Below, one piece after another: positions 35,207 to 46,340 of a stretch of DNA of 64,000 nucleotides; the first letter of the stretch is position 1; every line of letters begins with the position of its first letter. Below the pieces are notes generated by a model. That model had not been told where the DNA came from. It saw nothing but the letters and a program-made list of their open reading frames with translations, and made no database searches. The stretch is taken from NCBI GenBank assembly GCA_023614405.1, contig CM042694.1:87341285-87405284 (forward strand), read 5' to 3'. The position numbers and the translations under genes are program-made. The DNA is from Avena insularis (Eukaryota > Streptophyta > Magnoliopsida > Poales > Poaceae).

Positions 35207-35764
35207 ATGGAGTCTTTCACGGGCTTGCAGGGAAATTTTTCCGAGGCGGAGCTTCCGATGATGCCGTAGGGCGTGTGCACCAACGACATCTTCGAGAAGC
35301 TCCGCCATGGAAGATTTCCCAATCCTTTCCCCAACACTGTTAGAGGAGATGGAGTCTTTCACGGGCTTGCAGGGAAATTTTTCCGAGGTGGAGCTTCCGA
35401 AGATGCCGTAGGGCGTGTGCACCAACGACATCTTCGAGAAGCTCCGCCATGGGAGATTTCTCAACCCTTTCCCCAACACTGTTAGAGGAGATGGAGTCTT
35501 TTACGGGCTTGCAGGGAAATTTTTCTGAGGCGGAGCTTACGAAGATGCTGTAGGGCGTGTGCACCAACGACATCTTCGAGAAGCTCCGCCACGGGAGATT
35601 TCTCAACCCTTTCCCCAACACTGTTAGAGGAGATGGAGTCTTTCACGGGCTTGCAGGGAATTTTTTTCGAGGCGGAGCTTCCGAAGATGCCATAGGGCGT
35701 GTGCACCCACAACATCTTCGAGAAGCTCTGCCACGGGAGATTTCCCAACCCTCCATCCATGGGG
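35207..35764. repeat. 142-bp minisatellite, about four copies, each with a hairpin
   Basis: Units start with ATGGAGTCTTT at 35207, 35349, 35491 and 35633, a constant 142-bp step. The fourth copy diverges near 35755. Each unit holds GGCGGAGCTTCCGAAGATG followed about 23 bases later by CATCTTCGAGAAGCTCCGCC, which can pair as a stem of roughly 18-20 bp. The array lies between the two CACTA genes. Antiparallel frames open through it are repeat artefacts and not proteins. Confidence 0.92.
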
Positions 35765-36838
35765 ATGAAACTCTCTCTACCTATGTTGGCTTGTTGAGCT
35801 GCTTGCAATGGCATATCGATGGTCCTTTTATAGGCACGACGCCGCTTCTACTATGTCTTGTTCCTCCGACAGGGCGTCATCCTCTACATGCTTTATCTCA
35901 TCGAGCAGTGCGTCCACCCACACGTCCTTATCCCGTCGATAGCTTTAGTCTCGCTTGCACCCACCTGCCGGGACTAAAGGTTACCCACGCGTCCTTATCC
36001 CACCGACAACTTTAGTCCCGGTTGGCTTTTTCGTGCGTCGAAAGGGAAAACTTCCTCCTGCAACATCGTAAGTCATCCCAAGATGCACATGTATGCACAA
36101 TATGGGCACATTATCACATTGTTTGGATCATTTTTGAATTTCTTATGCCCGTTTCAAACTATATTCAAAACGGCGAGCATGAAGCTTCTTAGCCCGGGGC
36201 TGAGCCTCGCTGAACTTGAAGTGGATCTCTGATGAAATAGCATGTTGTGAACCTATAAATGATTTTTTTAAAATTCACAAGCATTATATCATGTACTTGT
36301 AGTTCAAATCTTGGCAACCTCCTACCGATTCGGCAGGAATTTGTCTTTTTCATGAGGGATGGACAAAAAGGTTCCAGATACACCGGTTGGGAAATTGTCC
36401 ATATAAGGTGGTCTAGTATTTTTGAAAAATGGGTTGGTACCAATGCCAAATTTTAATTTGGTGGTTGCTTTACAGAACACCCCGATTTCGGCACCTCAAA
36501 AATGGAAATTGGCTTTTTCATGAGTCGAAAGGGAAAACTTCCTCCTGCAACATCGTAAGCCATCCCAAGGTGCACATGTATGCACAATATGGGCACATTA
36601 TCACAAACTATGCCCTGATTCTAGCCATAACATTGGTGGTTTGACCTAAATGCCATCAAACCTCGAACATGATAGGTCATTTTGTGAAGGATTTTTTATG
36701 ATGTTTGCAATTTTTCAAGTTCAATATTTTTCCTTGCAACTATGACACATAATATGACACCACACGAAGGTTTCACATTGTTTGGATCATTTTTGAATTT
36801 CTTATGCCCGTTTCAAACTATATTCAAAACGGCGGGCA
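35765..36838. repeat. CACTA internal non-coding DNA with duplicated segment
   Basis: A segment with GTCGAAAGGGAAAACTTCC, CAATATGGGCACATTATCAC and CAAAACGGCG occurs at about 36038-36180 and again at 36525-36838. The second copy has about 160 extra bases in the middle, so the copies differ by an internal deletion. Short GGGACTAAAG/CTTTAGTCCCGG inverted words sit at 35960-36020. No gene. Confidence 0.7.
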
Positions 36839-37259
36839 TGAAGCACTTTTCCTGTTCAAAATTGTATAGTTCAAATAAAAATATTTGAAAACACAAAATG
36901 GTTTTTGATTAGTTATTTAAATTGAAGCACTTTTCCTGTTGAAAGTTTTTTGAAATTCCAAATTGTGTAATAAATATTTGTTAATGCAATTTTAATTAAA
37001 AATAGTAAAATTGTACGGTTCAAATAAAAATATTTGAAAACAGAAAATGATTTTTGATTAGTTATTTAAATTGAAGTACTTTTCCTGTTAAAAGTTTTTA
37101 GAAATTCCAAATTATGCAATAAATATTTGTTAATGCAATTTTATTTGAAAATAGTAAAATTGTATAGTTAAAATAAAAATATTTGAAAACAGAAAATGGT
37201 TTTTGATTAGTTATTTAAATTGAAGCATTTTTTCTGTTAAAAGTTTTTTAAAATTCCAA
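36839..37259. repeat. 149-bp AT-rich tandem repeat
   Basis: Units begin GAAGCACTTTTCCTGTT. A shortened unit starts at about 36839, full units at 36924 and 37073, and a partial unit at 37222, giving a 149-bp step. Each full unit contains AATAAATATTTGTTAATGC and TTTTTGATTAGTTATTTAAA. Very AT-rich. It could be a matrix-attachment-like spacer, which is speculation. Confidence 0.88.
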
Positions 37260-37339
37260 ATAAATAATCATCTTAAATTGAAACATCTTATTAATTAAAG
37301 AAGAAAACAAATTTGAAAATAGCGGGAAGACCAAAAGGT

Positions 37340-37620
37340 TGGCCAAAATCTGAAAAACGGATCAACGATCCCGGTTTTTCCCACCAACCGGGACCGTTGG
37401 TCCTTTGGTCCCGGTTATTGGGACGACCCGGGACCTGGAACGATCCTGGATGCGCTGATGTGATCATGAGCCTTTGGTCCCGGTTGGTGGGACGAACCAG
37501 GACCAAAGGACAGACCATTGGTCCCGGTTCTTCCCACCAACCGGGACTGTTGGTCCTTTGGTCCCGGTTATTGGGACGACCCGGGACTAATGGTCTGTAC
37601 AGTTAATAGCCTCGGCCCTT
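37340..37620. repeat. Internal array of CACTA subterminal-type inverted repeats
   Basis: Repeated GGTCCCGGTTATTGGGACGA, CCACCAACCGGGAC and complements form several hairpins over about 250 bp. These resemble the outer subterminal repeats but lie 7 kb inside the left end, between the two CACTA genes. They may be the promoter region for the second gene or the relic of a nested CACTA end. Confidence 0.75.
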
Positions 37621-38701
37621 CCTCCTCCCCAACTCCCCTAATTCACAGAGCACATCGACGCGCGGCTAAGGAAAATTTGCGGCGGAGCAAAATCACGCCG
37701 GCAGGCTGCCCAAATCCAGAGCGGCCGCTTCACGTCGTCGTCGCCGAGCGCCACTGTCCGCTGCCGCGAGCAGGCAAGCAAGCTCCGCCTCGCTACAATC
37801 GACCCTACCGTCCCCGACTCCGACCGCCGCGTTCTCCACTGATTCCGGCAGCGCCCGGCCTCCTCCGGCCTCGCCGCACCCTCCATCGGCCTCCTGGTGA
37901 GCCACTGGTGCTCCAGCACCACTCATACGTCTCCCTCCCTCACTGTATTGTCCTGCCCATGAGCTCCTGCCGCCACCGGCCACCGGCAAACAGCTTGCTC
38001 TGGCGCACCTCCCGTAGCGGCGCTGCCCGTTTTAGGTAGCACGAATCGCGCTGGTTCGAACCGGGACAGTGGCGTCACCCCGCGCGCTTTCTCTGCCGTC
38101 TTCCACCACCGCCTGGCAGTTCGCCGACGAGCCTACGTGGCGCCACGGTGGCGTCGACGTGGCGTCGCGTGTGCGTGATGGGGGCGCTGACCAAGCCCCG
38201 CCAGCGTGGCATTTGAGGTGGTTTGGGCCCCCCGCGTCAGTCTCTGTGGCTAGTTTAGCCGTGGAGAAAAAAAACCCACCCCGAGCTGACGTCATAATGA
38301 CGTAGTAAAAGTTTAATAATTGTTTAAATAATTTCAGAAAAGAGTTTAATCTTATAGATTCAATAACTAATTATTTCTAAGTTAGAAAAATATGTATAAT
38401 ATATCAAAATGTTCAGAAAAATGAGATCTACATAATAGACTCATAATCATGCATTCTTCAACAACTTTAATTACAAGTTTAATAAAAGAATGAAATCAAC
38501 CCCTCGTAGGTGATTTCGGGGTCTCTCCTGTACTAGGGTTTGGACCCTTCGGATCCCACCTAAATTGCCAAGCATGCCTTAGGGTTACATTTCAACTTTG
38601 TTTAACGTCATATCATCATCGATGCCATGTGTTGATTGTTGTTTCCCCTTTCTTGTCATAAACTTAATATGTAATCCCAGAACATCATCTTTGCAAATAC
38701 T
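37621..38701. other. CACTA inter-gene region, no gene recognised
   Basis: A GC-rich stretch at 37650-38250 has open frames on both strands, but no consistent domain or codon pattern supports any of them. The region after 38300 is AT-rich. It probably includes the 5' leader of the second CACTA gene. Confidence 0.45.
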
Positions 38702-39599
38702 ATGGATCCAACACATTAGGAAAACATCCTCCAAGGAATGATCTGCGAAAATGAAGATATCGATATCGATGTCACCAGTGAGTTTCTGAACGATTCCGGT
38801 CAGGGAGATGAGTCTCTCAACTGAGGAGACGGCTCCGGTGAGGTAGAAGCTAAAGCCTGGGGCAGGGGAGAAGCCAATGAGGAAGAAGGCGACGGCTCCG
38901 GCGGAACCTTAAATCTCGCAAACACCGGCGAGGTGTATATATGTATTTTTGTAATTAAAATGTTGTTGTCTATATATATACATGCATATATTAACACTCT
39001 TTGTTCTTTTAGCCCTCCGGATTGAGAACTTCTTCCGTAAGAACCAAACGAGGCCCAACAAAAAAGTTGGATGACACTGTGAGGTATAGGATCGAAGTGG
39101 TCGGTGTAGATGGTGAACCGCAAGCTCCCGTCGATGTCGCAAGAAAATTTGTCAAGCAATGCGGAGTTCTTGCGAGGGACTACATCCCGATCACCGTTAA
39201 AGAATGGAATCGGCCAAGAGGCGGTGGAGTCTCATATGTCGGCGACGCCGCCAAAGATAAGCTTTTTGACAAGCTCATGACTAATTTGTTCCTGCCGATG
39301 CCAGATGTGAATCCAGATGAGGAGGAGAGAGCAAGAATTGAGCTTGTGCAAAGAGTCAAGAAGTTTGCTCTCAGCAAGATGGCCGATGCATTCAAGAACT
39401 AGAAGAAGAAACTGTACCATACATTTGTCAAGGTAGAGAAGACTCCGGATTTCACTCAATGCGGCTATGCTAAGTTAAGACACCAGTGGGAGGATTTTGT
39501 GAAGTACAAGACATCGGAGAAAGCAAAGGAAAGGTCTAGAATAAATACGGAGAATGCTGCTAAGAAATTGTACCATCATAACATGGGGCTGATGGCTCA
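38702..39599 (+). pseudogene. CACTA second gene, 5' exons (interrupted by Athila)
   Basis: Exon 1 starts at ATG 38702 and shows ENEDIDIDVTSEFLNDSGQG in frame, but with TAG and TGA stops. A GT donor is at 38932 and an AG acceptor at 39011-39012. Exon 2 (39013 onward) gives RTKRGPTKKLDDTVRYRIEV, VARKFVKQCGVLARDYIPIT and FALSKMADAFKN, then a TAG where the family has Trp (39399-39401). It continues HTFVKVEKTPDFTQ, YKTSEKAKERSRINTENAAK and YHHNMG. The frame is cut by the LTR at 39600 and resumes near 58150. This is the non-transposase gene typical of grass CACTA elements, whose product may bind subterminal repeats. That role is taken from better-studied relatives. Confidence 0.82.
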
Positions 39600-40949
39600 A
39601 TGCACGGCGCCCAGAAAATTGCTTGGTGCATGGTTGATGTAGAGCTCATTGGGAACCCCAACAGGAAGGTATGATGAGCACAACAGCAGGTTTCCCTCAG
39701 TTATGAAACCAAGGTTTAATCGAACCAGTAGGAGCAAGGAAACACCCCAAAGGTGTTTCTAGCTGAGCCTTGGCAGGGCGCACTACCGGTGCTAGTAGCA
39801 ACGTGGAGACCTGCACAACACAACCACAGAACTTTGTCCCCAACTTGCGATGAGGTTGTCAATCTCACCGTGTTTTGTGGAAAACAAAGGATTAAACGTA
39901 TCGAATGGAAAGAAGTAAAACTTTTGCAGAAAGTAAACACAAAGCGAAATGATTGTAGATTGTATGTAAAAGACAAGGACCGGGATCCATAGTTCACTAG
40001 AGGTGGCTCTCCTTAAGATAGATAACATGCTGGGTGAACAAATTATAGCGGGGCAATTGACAAACACCGAGAAAGCAATACATGCATATACTAATCATCT
40101 TGACTCCTCTGAGACTTGATTGGGCATTACAACATAATACATAGACCGCCATCCAACTGCATCTATGACTAATAATCCACCTTCAGGTTATCATCCGAAC
40201 CCCCTCCAGTATTAAGTTGCAAGCAACAGATTATTGATTTACAAACTGCGTGTAAAGTAAACAATATGATTGTTCTATGAACAAAGGATTGTTGTTTTCT
40301 CCCTAGTAGCAACAACACATCTAGTACCTTAGAGATTTCTGTCACTTCCCAGTTACGGAGGCATGAACCCACTATCGAGCATAAATACTAAATCTTGGAG
40401 TTGCTAGCATCTACTTGGCCAAGATAGCTACTAACAACGGAAAGCATGCAAGATCTCAAATAACAAAGACATGATAGAATCAATAATCAATCTGAAATAG
40501 GGATGGAGATGACGACGGCTACAAACTCTTTCGTGGATTTTTGATCGGGCCCTTAGGATTTTTGTCCCGAGGGCAATATATAGGCGGAAGGAGAGGCCGA
40601 GGGGGTGCCTGGGCTGGCCACACCACCCCCTGGCGTGGGCCAGGCCTGGCCGCGCGGCCAGTTGGTGTGGCTGCCCTCTGGCCCTTCTCCGTCTCGTATT
40701 CTAGCACTTGATCCCTTCCGGAAAAATAGGCACTTTGGCTTTTGTCCCGTCTAATTCCGAGAGTATTCATTTTCTGACTTTCCTGGAACCAAAAACAGCA
40801 GAAAACAGGCAGCTGGCACTATGGCTCTTGTTAATAGGTTAGTCCAAGAAATCATATGAAAAGTACTCCAAAGTTGGAACAAAACACAAGAAAGTGGATA
40901 AAACCAAGCATGGAACATCAAAAATTATAGATACATTTGCAATGTATCA
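39600..40949 (-). repeat. Athila 3' LTR (left), with a 265-bp deletion
   Basis: Begins TGATGGCTC and ends AATGTATCA, with a purine tract (AAGCTTGGAGATGT on the minus strand, 40950-40963) just inside. Compared with the right LTR it lacks the bases matching 57702-57966. The missing block is bounded by TAG direct repeats, which suggests slippage or microhomology repair at about 40500. It keeps the uninterrupted CACCGAGAAAGC that is the empty site for the Tat insertion. Confidence 0.9.
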
Positions 40950-40963
40950 ACATCTCCAAGCTT

Positions 40964-43727
40964 AACTCATGCTCGTCCTCGAGTAGATAAGTGATAAAAA
41001 GAAAGAATAATTTTTGAGGTGACATGCACCATCAAAGACTTGATCAAAGTATTTGTAAAACATTCAAAGCTGGGATCATAGTACTTCAATCATAACATGA
41101 AAGACAAAGTTCTAGCAATAAGCAAAGAAGCTATGATGCAACATGAAAAGGCACAAACAAAAGATTCATGAATAACAATGCTTTGCAAGACGTTTGTTTG
41201 TTTCACATAAAGAAAACATAGCATAATAGTATTCAGCTTGTCCCTCAATAGAGTAGCAAATATAAATGCATAGGACACCTTCAAAGTTCATAAGAGTGAC
41301 TAGATACAATAGTTTAAAATAAGCAATATGAAAGTATGCATCAATCAACTAGTCTTGGGACAATGCACATAGAACTAAGAATGGCCACTATGCTCTCAAA
41401 GTAAGTGCATAAAGATAGAAGGTGGAGACTCAATATAATGGTGGAAGAAAGGCCTTTTGTAAAAGGAAGTAGGGATTCAAGTCTCATAAAGAGCTTCCAA
41501 AAATTATGGTACTTATAGCTTTCAGCTCTCATTGCCCCTATCATAAGCATCTTGAAGTGATTAAGGTTAAGGTGAACAAACTATGGTGTACATGCTTGAC
41601 GAAGTATAAGTCAGAAATCTCATGTCCCTTGTATACGAGGGCCGCTCCTCATGTTACTCAAGTTTAGTCACTGGTAAGTTCTTGTCATCGTAAGTACATG
41701 TGTATCATAGAGAACCGCCAACGGGGTACCCCTTGCCCGATGATACGGAAGAATCCCCATATCAAAATGACAAAGCAAGCAGACAACGAGCATCTCAGCA
41801 TTTTTCTTATTTACCATGGGAATATGGTGCTTTTTTCTCTCTTTCGTCTTTTCATAGTATCTTTTTTTTTCTTTTCTCTTTTTTCTCAATATAGGACTCT
41901 TTTTTTTATAAGAAGAATGCTTCATAGACAGCTCATTATGGTTACGCTGCAGGTTTCCACCATGTCAGCATGGATTAGACCAATGCCAAAGCGTTTCTCT
42001 AACACATATACATAACTCCATGGACTTACAAGCTCCCCTTTCATTTCACACCGACAACATCCATATACAAAAGAGCATGATATCAACTAGGTACAAATAC
42101 CGAGTGCAATGTTGAAAGCGTTCCCCATGAAAGCATGGTTCTGCTAATTCCCAACAAATAAGTCCAAGCATATACAACATAGACGACACAATGGTTCAAG
42201 TTTATTAAGGGCAAGTGAAGTAAAGTGTGCCATCAAGTTCGTGAGAGCTTTAATCACTAGTTTTCTCATAACAAGTGGAAGGTAAACAAAAGAATGAATA
42301 TACTTGGAATAGCATAAGCTAGTAGATAGGTATAGTGGACTCTTTGGAATAACTTGGTTTATGAAGTTGGATGCATGAGTGGAACTCATACTTTGTTGTG
42401 GAGGCTAGCAAAAGACTGGGAGCGACAAACTAAGAGAGCAATAATGGCCATAATCATGCAGAGCGACAAAACATCATTGATCAAAGCATAAAGTGATACT
42501 ACAAGTTGAAAACTAAAGGATCATAAAGGCTATGGTGACTTTGGATAGTCATAACATGGTGTGAGCATGTGCCAAGTCAACCCAAATAAAGCATCAAAGG
42601 AGAATACCACTATACTATGCTTTAATATGCTAAAACAACGCATGATTCAACCAAGGCACATTAAGCAATCTCAATTGTTTATAACAAGTCATGATACATC
42701 AAAGAATACTAAGCATAAAGCCAAAACAATATCAAGCATGGCATGACAAAGCATAGGCCACAGTCAAAAACAAGCTCTTTTTACCATATAAGTATGAACT
42801 TTCCTACTCTTTTCCAAACCAAACCAAACCATTTGCAAACCACTGTATGAAAGAGGGGGTCCAACCAATTTATTTAGAAAACTAAGCAAACGAAGCAAAC
42901 GAAAAACCAAAACGAAAATGAAAAATAAGACGCTCCAAGAAAAATACAAATGTGCATGAAACAATAAAAATGAAGCGTTTGGAAGAAACCTGGAATTTTT
43001 ATTGATGAAGAAGGGGATGCCTTGGGAATCCCCAAGCTTTGACGCTTGTACTTCTTGGATATTTCTTGGGGTGACACATGTGGCATCCCCAAGCTTGAGC
43101 TTTAGTCCATCCTTCATCTCATTACTCATTCCTTCTATACACCTGGAATTTTTCCTTCATACAAAACTTCACACAATCTCATTAGCAACATTAGTGCACT
43201 TAAGATAAATAAGTCTTAAGGTTCAGTTCTAACACCAAATAAACTTCTATTAGAATACTAGCTACTGTAGCACTCCCTCAAAAAGGTCAATTCCCCAAAA
43301 GAACTCAAAAAGGAACCCACAAGAAGCAAATGCAGAAAATGGTAGAAATTTGTCAAAACAGACCAGCAGGTAAATACGAATTTTTTCGAAGACCTTCTGT
43401 TGCTCAAATCAACAAGTGTTGAACTAACGAAAGTTATATGACAACCTGGGGCAGAAGCACAAAAAATTACAGCTCAATCCGACGTACAGATCTCTCTCAC
43501 GAATTTTTACGGTAAAGCACAAAAATCTGTTTCGGGACAGCAACTTTCCCAATCATTACTTCACTCTCATTAGAGGTTACTCTTGGCACAAAAAACAAAT
43601 AAAAAGGATAAGGAGAGGTTATTACTGAAGTAATAATTTCTAAGACTCATCTAAAACTTTTGAGTTATCTCCCAATAAGTACTTTTCTTTAACGCCTTTA
43701 AGTTAGGCATAAGAAGCAAATAAAGAA
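40964..43727 (-). other. Athila internal spacer without pol
   Basis: No RT, RNase H or integrase motif is readable on either strand. An ORF at 43129-42764 (minus) contains DATCVTPRNIQEVQASKLGD followed by a hydrophobic stretch (SWSVLFFIFVLVFRLLRLLS). This occupies the place where some Athila relatives carry a third, membrane-protein-like ORF, but similarity is not established. Poly-T and C/T runs lie at 41830-41930. Missing pol makes the element dependent on a partner for movement. Confidence 0.6.
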
Positions 43728-44054
43728 TCAAGTGTTCTCAAATGAAGAAGCATTAAAACCAAATTTTGTTTTCATAGGAGAAGCAAAAGAAATCTTTTCT
43801 CTCTTTTTAGGGAAGTGTTCTATACCTTTCTTAAGTGAGAATTGATATTTAATGGTGCCTTCTTTCATATCAATGATGGCACCAACAGTTATAAAAAAAG
43901 GTCTTCCCAAAGTAATAGGACAAGAAGCATTGTATTCAACATCCAAAACATAGAAATCAACGGGGACATAGGAATCGTTAACCATAATAAGAACATCATT
44001 AAGACTCCTCATGAGTTTCTTTTTAGCATTATCATCAAGTGGGACATTCAAATA
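43728..44054 (-). pseudogene. Athila protease continuation
   Basis: The frame reads on after the TGA with NVPLDDNAKKKLMRSLNDVL, VDFYVLDVEYNASCPITLGR (the second protease loop, ending in the ILGRPF-type motif) and KKGIEHFPKKREK. It ends at 43728 without reaching a reverse transcriptase. Aspartic proteases process Gag. With the altered active site and the stop, activity is unlikely. Confidence 0.8.
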
Positions 44055-45668
44055 TCAATCTTCAAGAGGAGGCAAATCAAGCATATCATAAATCCTTCTA
44101 GGCATAATAGAAACACTACTATCAAGATCACATAAAGCTTTGAAATCAAAGTCATTCACTTTCATATTAATGATGGGTTCCCAACCATCTTCTTGTTTTA
44201 TAGGAATAGAAGCTTTATGTTTCACCTTTTCTTCTTTAATCTTTATGAGAGCATCAGTAATGTGTTTTGTAAAGGCCATGTTCATAGCACTAGCATTAGG
44301 ACTTTTAGCAAGCTTTTGTAGGAACTTAATAACTTCAGAGATGTTGCAACCATCAAGATCAAAATCAACTTTATCATCTAAAGTAGTAGAACTATTACTA
44401 GCCTCAACACTAGTGGTGGTAATAGTAGAAACACTAATGTTTCTAGCAATTTCATCTTCTCTTTCCCACTTAGCATGTAATTTAGCTAATAGTCTAACAT
44501 TTTCATCAATTCTTACTTGTATGGCATTAGTAGCTGCAAAGGGATTCTCATTAGTTTCAGGTTTAGCAGCAATTTTATTCAAAGTAGATTGAGCTTCAGC
44601 CAAAGTTGCTATATTTCTTTCAGCATTACAGAGTTTTTCCTCAATAGTTTTATTGAAAGCAGTTTGTTTACTAATAAACTCTTTAAGCATAACTTCAAGT
44701 TCAGAGGGAGCACTCTTATTATTATTGTAAGAATTTCCATAAGCATTACCATTGTTGGGAGGATATGCCTTATAATTGTTGTTACCAAAATTGTTCCTAT
44801 AAGCATTATTACCATAAGCATTGTTGCCAAAATTGTTATTTCTTATGAAGTTCACATCAACTTGCTCTTCTTGAGCAACCATAGAGGCTAAAGGAATATT
44901 CTTTGGATCAATATGGGCTTTCCCATTAACAAGCATAGACATAATTATATCAATCTTATCACTCAAGGAGGAGGTTTCCTCAACAGAATTTACCTTCTTA
45001 CCTTGTGGAGTTCTCTCAGTATGCCATTCAGAATAATTAACCATCATATTATCCAAAAGTTTTGTTGCAGCACCCAAAGTGATGGTCATAAAGGTACCTC
45101 CAGCAGCTGAATCCAATAGGTTCCTTGAAGAATAGTGCAATCCTGCATAAAAAGTTTGGATAATCATCCAAGCAGTCAGTCCATGAGTGGGACAATTCTT
45201 TACCAAAGATTTCATTCTTTCCCAAGCTTGAGCAACATGTTCATTATCAAGTTGTTTAAACTTCATTATTTCACTTCTCATGGATATAATCTTAGCAGGA
45301 GGATAGTATTTTCCAATAAAAGCATCTTTGCATTTAGTCCAAGAATCAATACTATTCCTAGTTAAGGAATTCAACCATTCTTTAGCTTTTCCTCTCAAAG
45401 AGAAAGGAAACAATTTCAGTTTAATAATATCACCATCTATATCCCTATGCTTTTGCATCTCACAAAGTTCAACAAAGTTATTTAGATGGGAAGCAGCATC
45501 TTCATTACCAATACCAGAAAATTGCTCTCTCATAACAAGATTGAGTAAAGCAGGTTTTATCTCAAAGAAAGTATTTTCAGACACAGGAGGAGCAATAGGT
45601 GTGCTCATAAAATCATTGTTGTTGGTGCTAGTGAAGTCACACAACTTAGTGTTCTCAAGAGTAGTCAT
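44055..45668 (-). pseudogene. gag: Athila gag with start of protease
   Basis: A long open frame of 537 codons from ATG 45668 (MTTLENTKLCDF). I chose this start because upstream codons are low-complexity leader. The capsid region has HLNNFVELCEMQKHRDIDGD, LKLFPFSLRGKAKEWLNSL, WTKCKDAFIGKYYPPAK and WMIIQTFYAGL, the Athila-type retrotransposon gag pattern. A Gly/Asn/Tyr-rich repeat (NNFGNNAYGNNAYRNN) takes the place of a clear zinc knuckle. Near the end ALCDLDSSVSIMPRRIYD is the aspartic protease active site, where the usual DLG-A-S reads DLDSS. A TGA at 44057-44055 stops the frame. The same frame continues with YLNVPLDDNAKKK. Gag itself is intact, which is notable for this window. Confidence 0.88.
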
Positions 45669-45830
45669 TTTTTGGGTTTTCAAATAATAAAGCAAACTAG
45701 TAAAACTATTTTTTTTGTGTTTTTTAAGAACAAAACAAGCAAACAAAGCAAAAAAGAAACTAAGCAAAACAAAAACAACAAAGTAAAGAGATTGGTTATG
45801 AGGGACTCCCCTTGTGAAGATCTCCTTGAC

Positions 45831-45848
45831 TCCCCGACAACGGCGCTA
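45831..45848 (-). promoter_or_regulatory. Primer-binding site, tRNA-Asp type
   Basis: On the minus strand, nine bases inside the right LTR, the sequence is TAGCGCCGTTGTCGGGGA. This is one base different from the Athila-lineage site TGGCGCCGTTGTCGGGGA, complementary to the 3' end of tRNA-Asp. It supports both lineage and orientation. Confidence 0.85.
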
Positions 45849-45857
45849 CAAAAATCT

Positions 45858-46340
45858 TGATGGCTCAATGCACGGCGCCCAGAAAGTTGCTTGGTGCGTG
45901 GTTGATCTAGAGCTCGTTGGGAACCCCAAGAGGAAGGTATGATGAGCACAACAACAAGTTTCCCTCAGTTATGAAACCAAGGTTTAATCGAACCAGTAGG
46001 ACCAAGGAAACACCCCAAAGGTGTTACTAGCTGAACCTTGGTAGGGCGCACTACCGGTGCTAGTAGCAACGTGGAGACCTGCACAACACAACCATAGAAC
46101 TTTGTCCCCAACTTGCGATGAGGTTGTCAATCTCACCGTGTTTTGCGGAAAACAAAGGATTAAACGTATCGAATGGAAAAAAGTAAAAGTTTGTAGATAG
46201 TAAACACAAAGCAGTAAACAGTTGTAGATTGTATGTAAAAGACAAGGACCGGGATCCATAGTTCACTAGAGGTGGCTCTCCTTAAGATAGATAACATGCT
46301 GGGTGAACAAATTATAGCGGGGCAATTGACAAACACCGAG
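45858..46340 (-). repeat. Athila 5' LTR, first part
   Basis: Matches 39600-40069 closely, for example AGTTATGAAACCAAGGTTTAA and ACTTTGTCCCCAACTTGCG. It stops at CACCGAG, where the Tat element begins. The rest is at 57265-58149. Confidence 0.92.

Noticed and set aside
35180..35814. Overlapping 90-150 codon frames across the minisatellite
   Set aside because: They repeat with the 142-bp unit and exist on both strands. They are artefacts of the tandem array.
35207..37259. Possible CRISPR-like array
   Set aside because: The units are long, directly tandem with no unique spacers, and sit in plant transposon DNA.
40519..40770. 83-codon frame on the minus strand within the Athila LTR
   Set aside because: It lies in non-coding LTR next to a deletion junction, with no conservation in the other LTR.
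44140..45687. Frames on the + strand across Athila gag
   Set aside because: They are antisense shadows of a well-supported gag frame.
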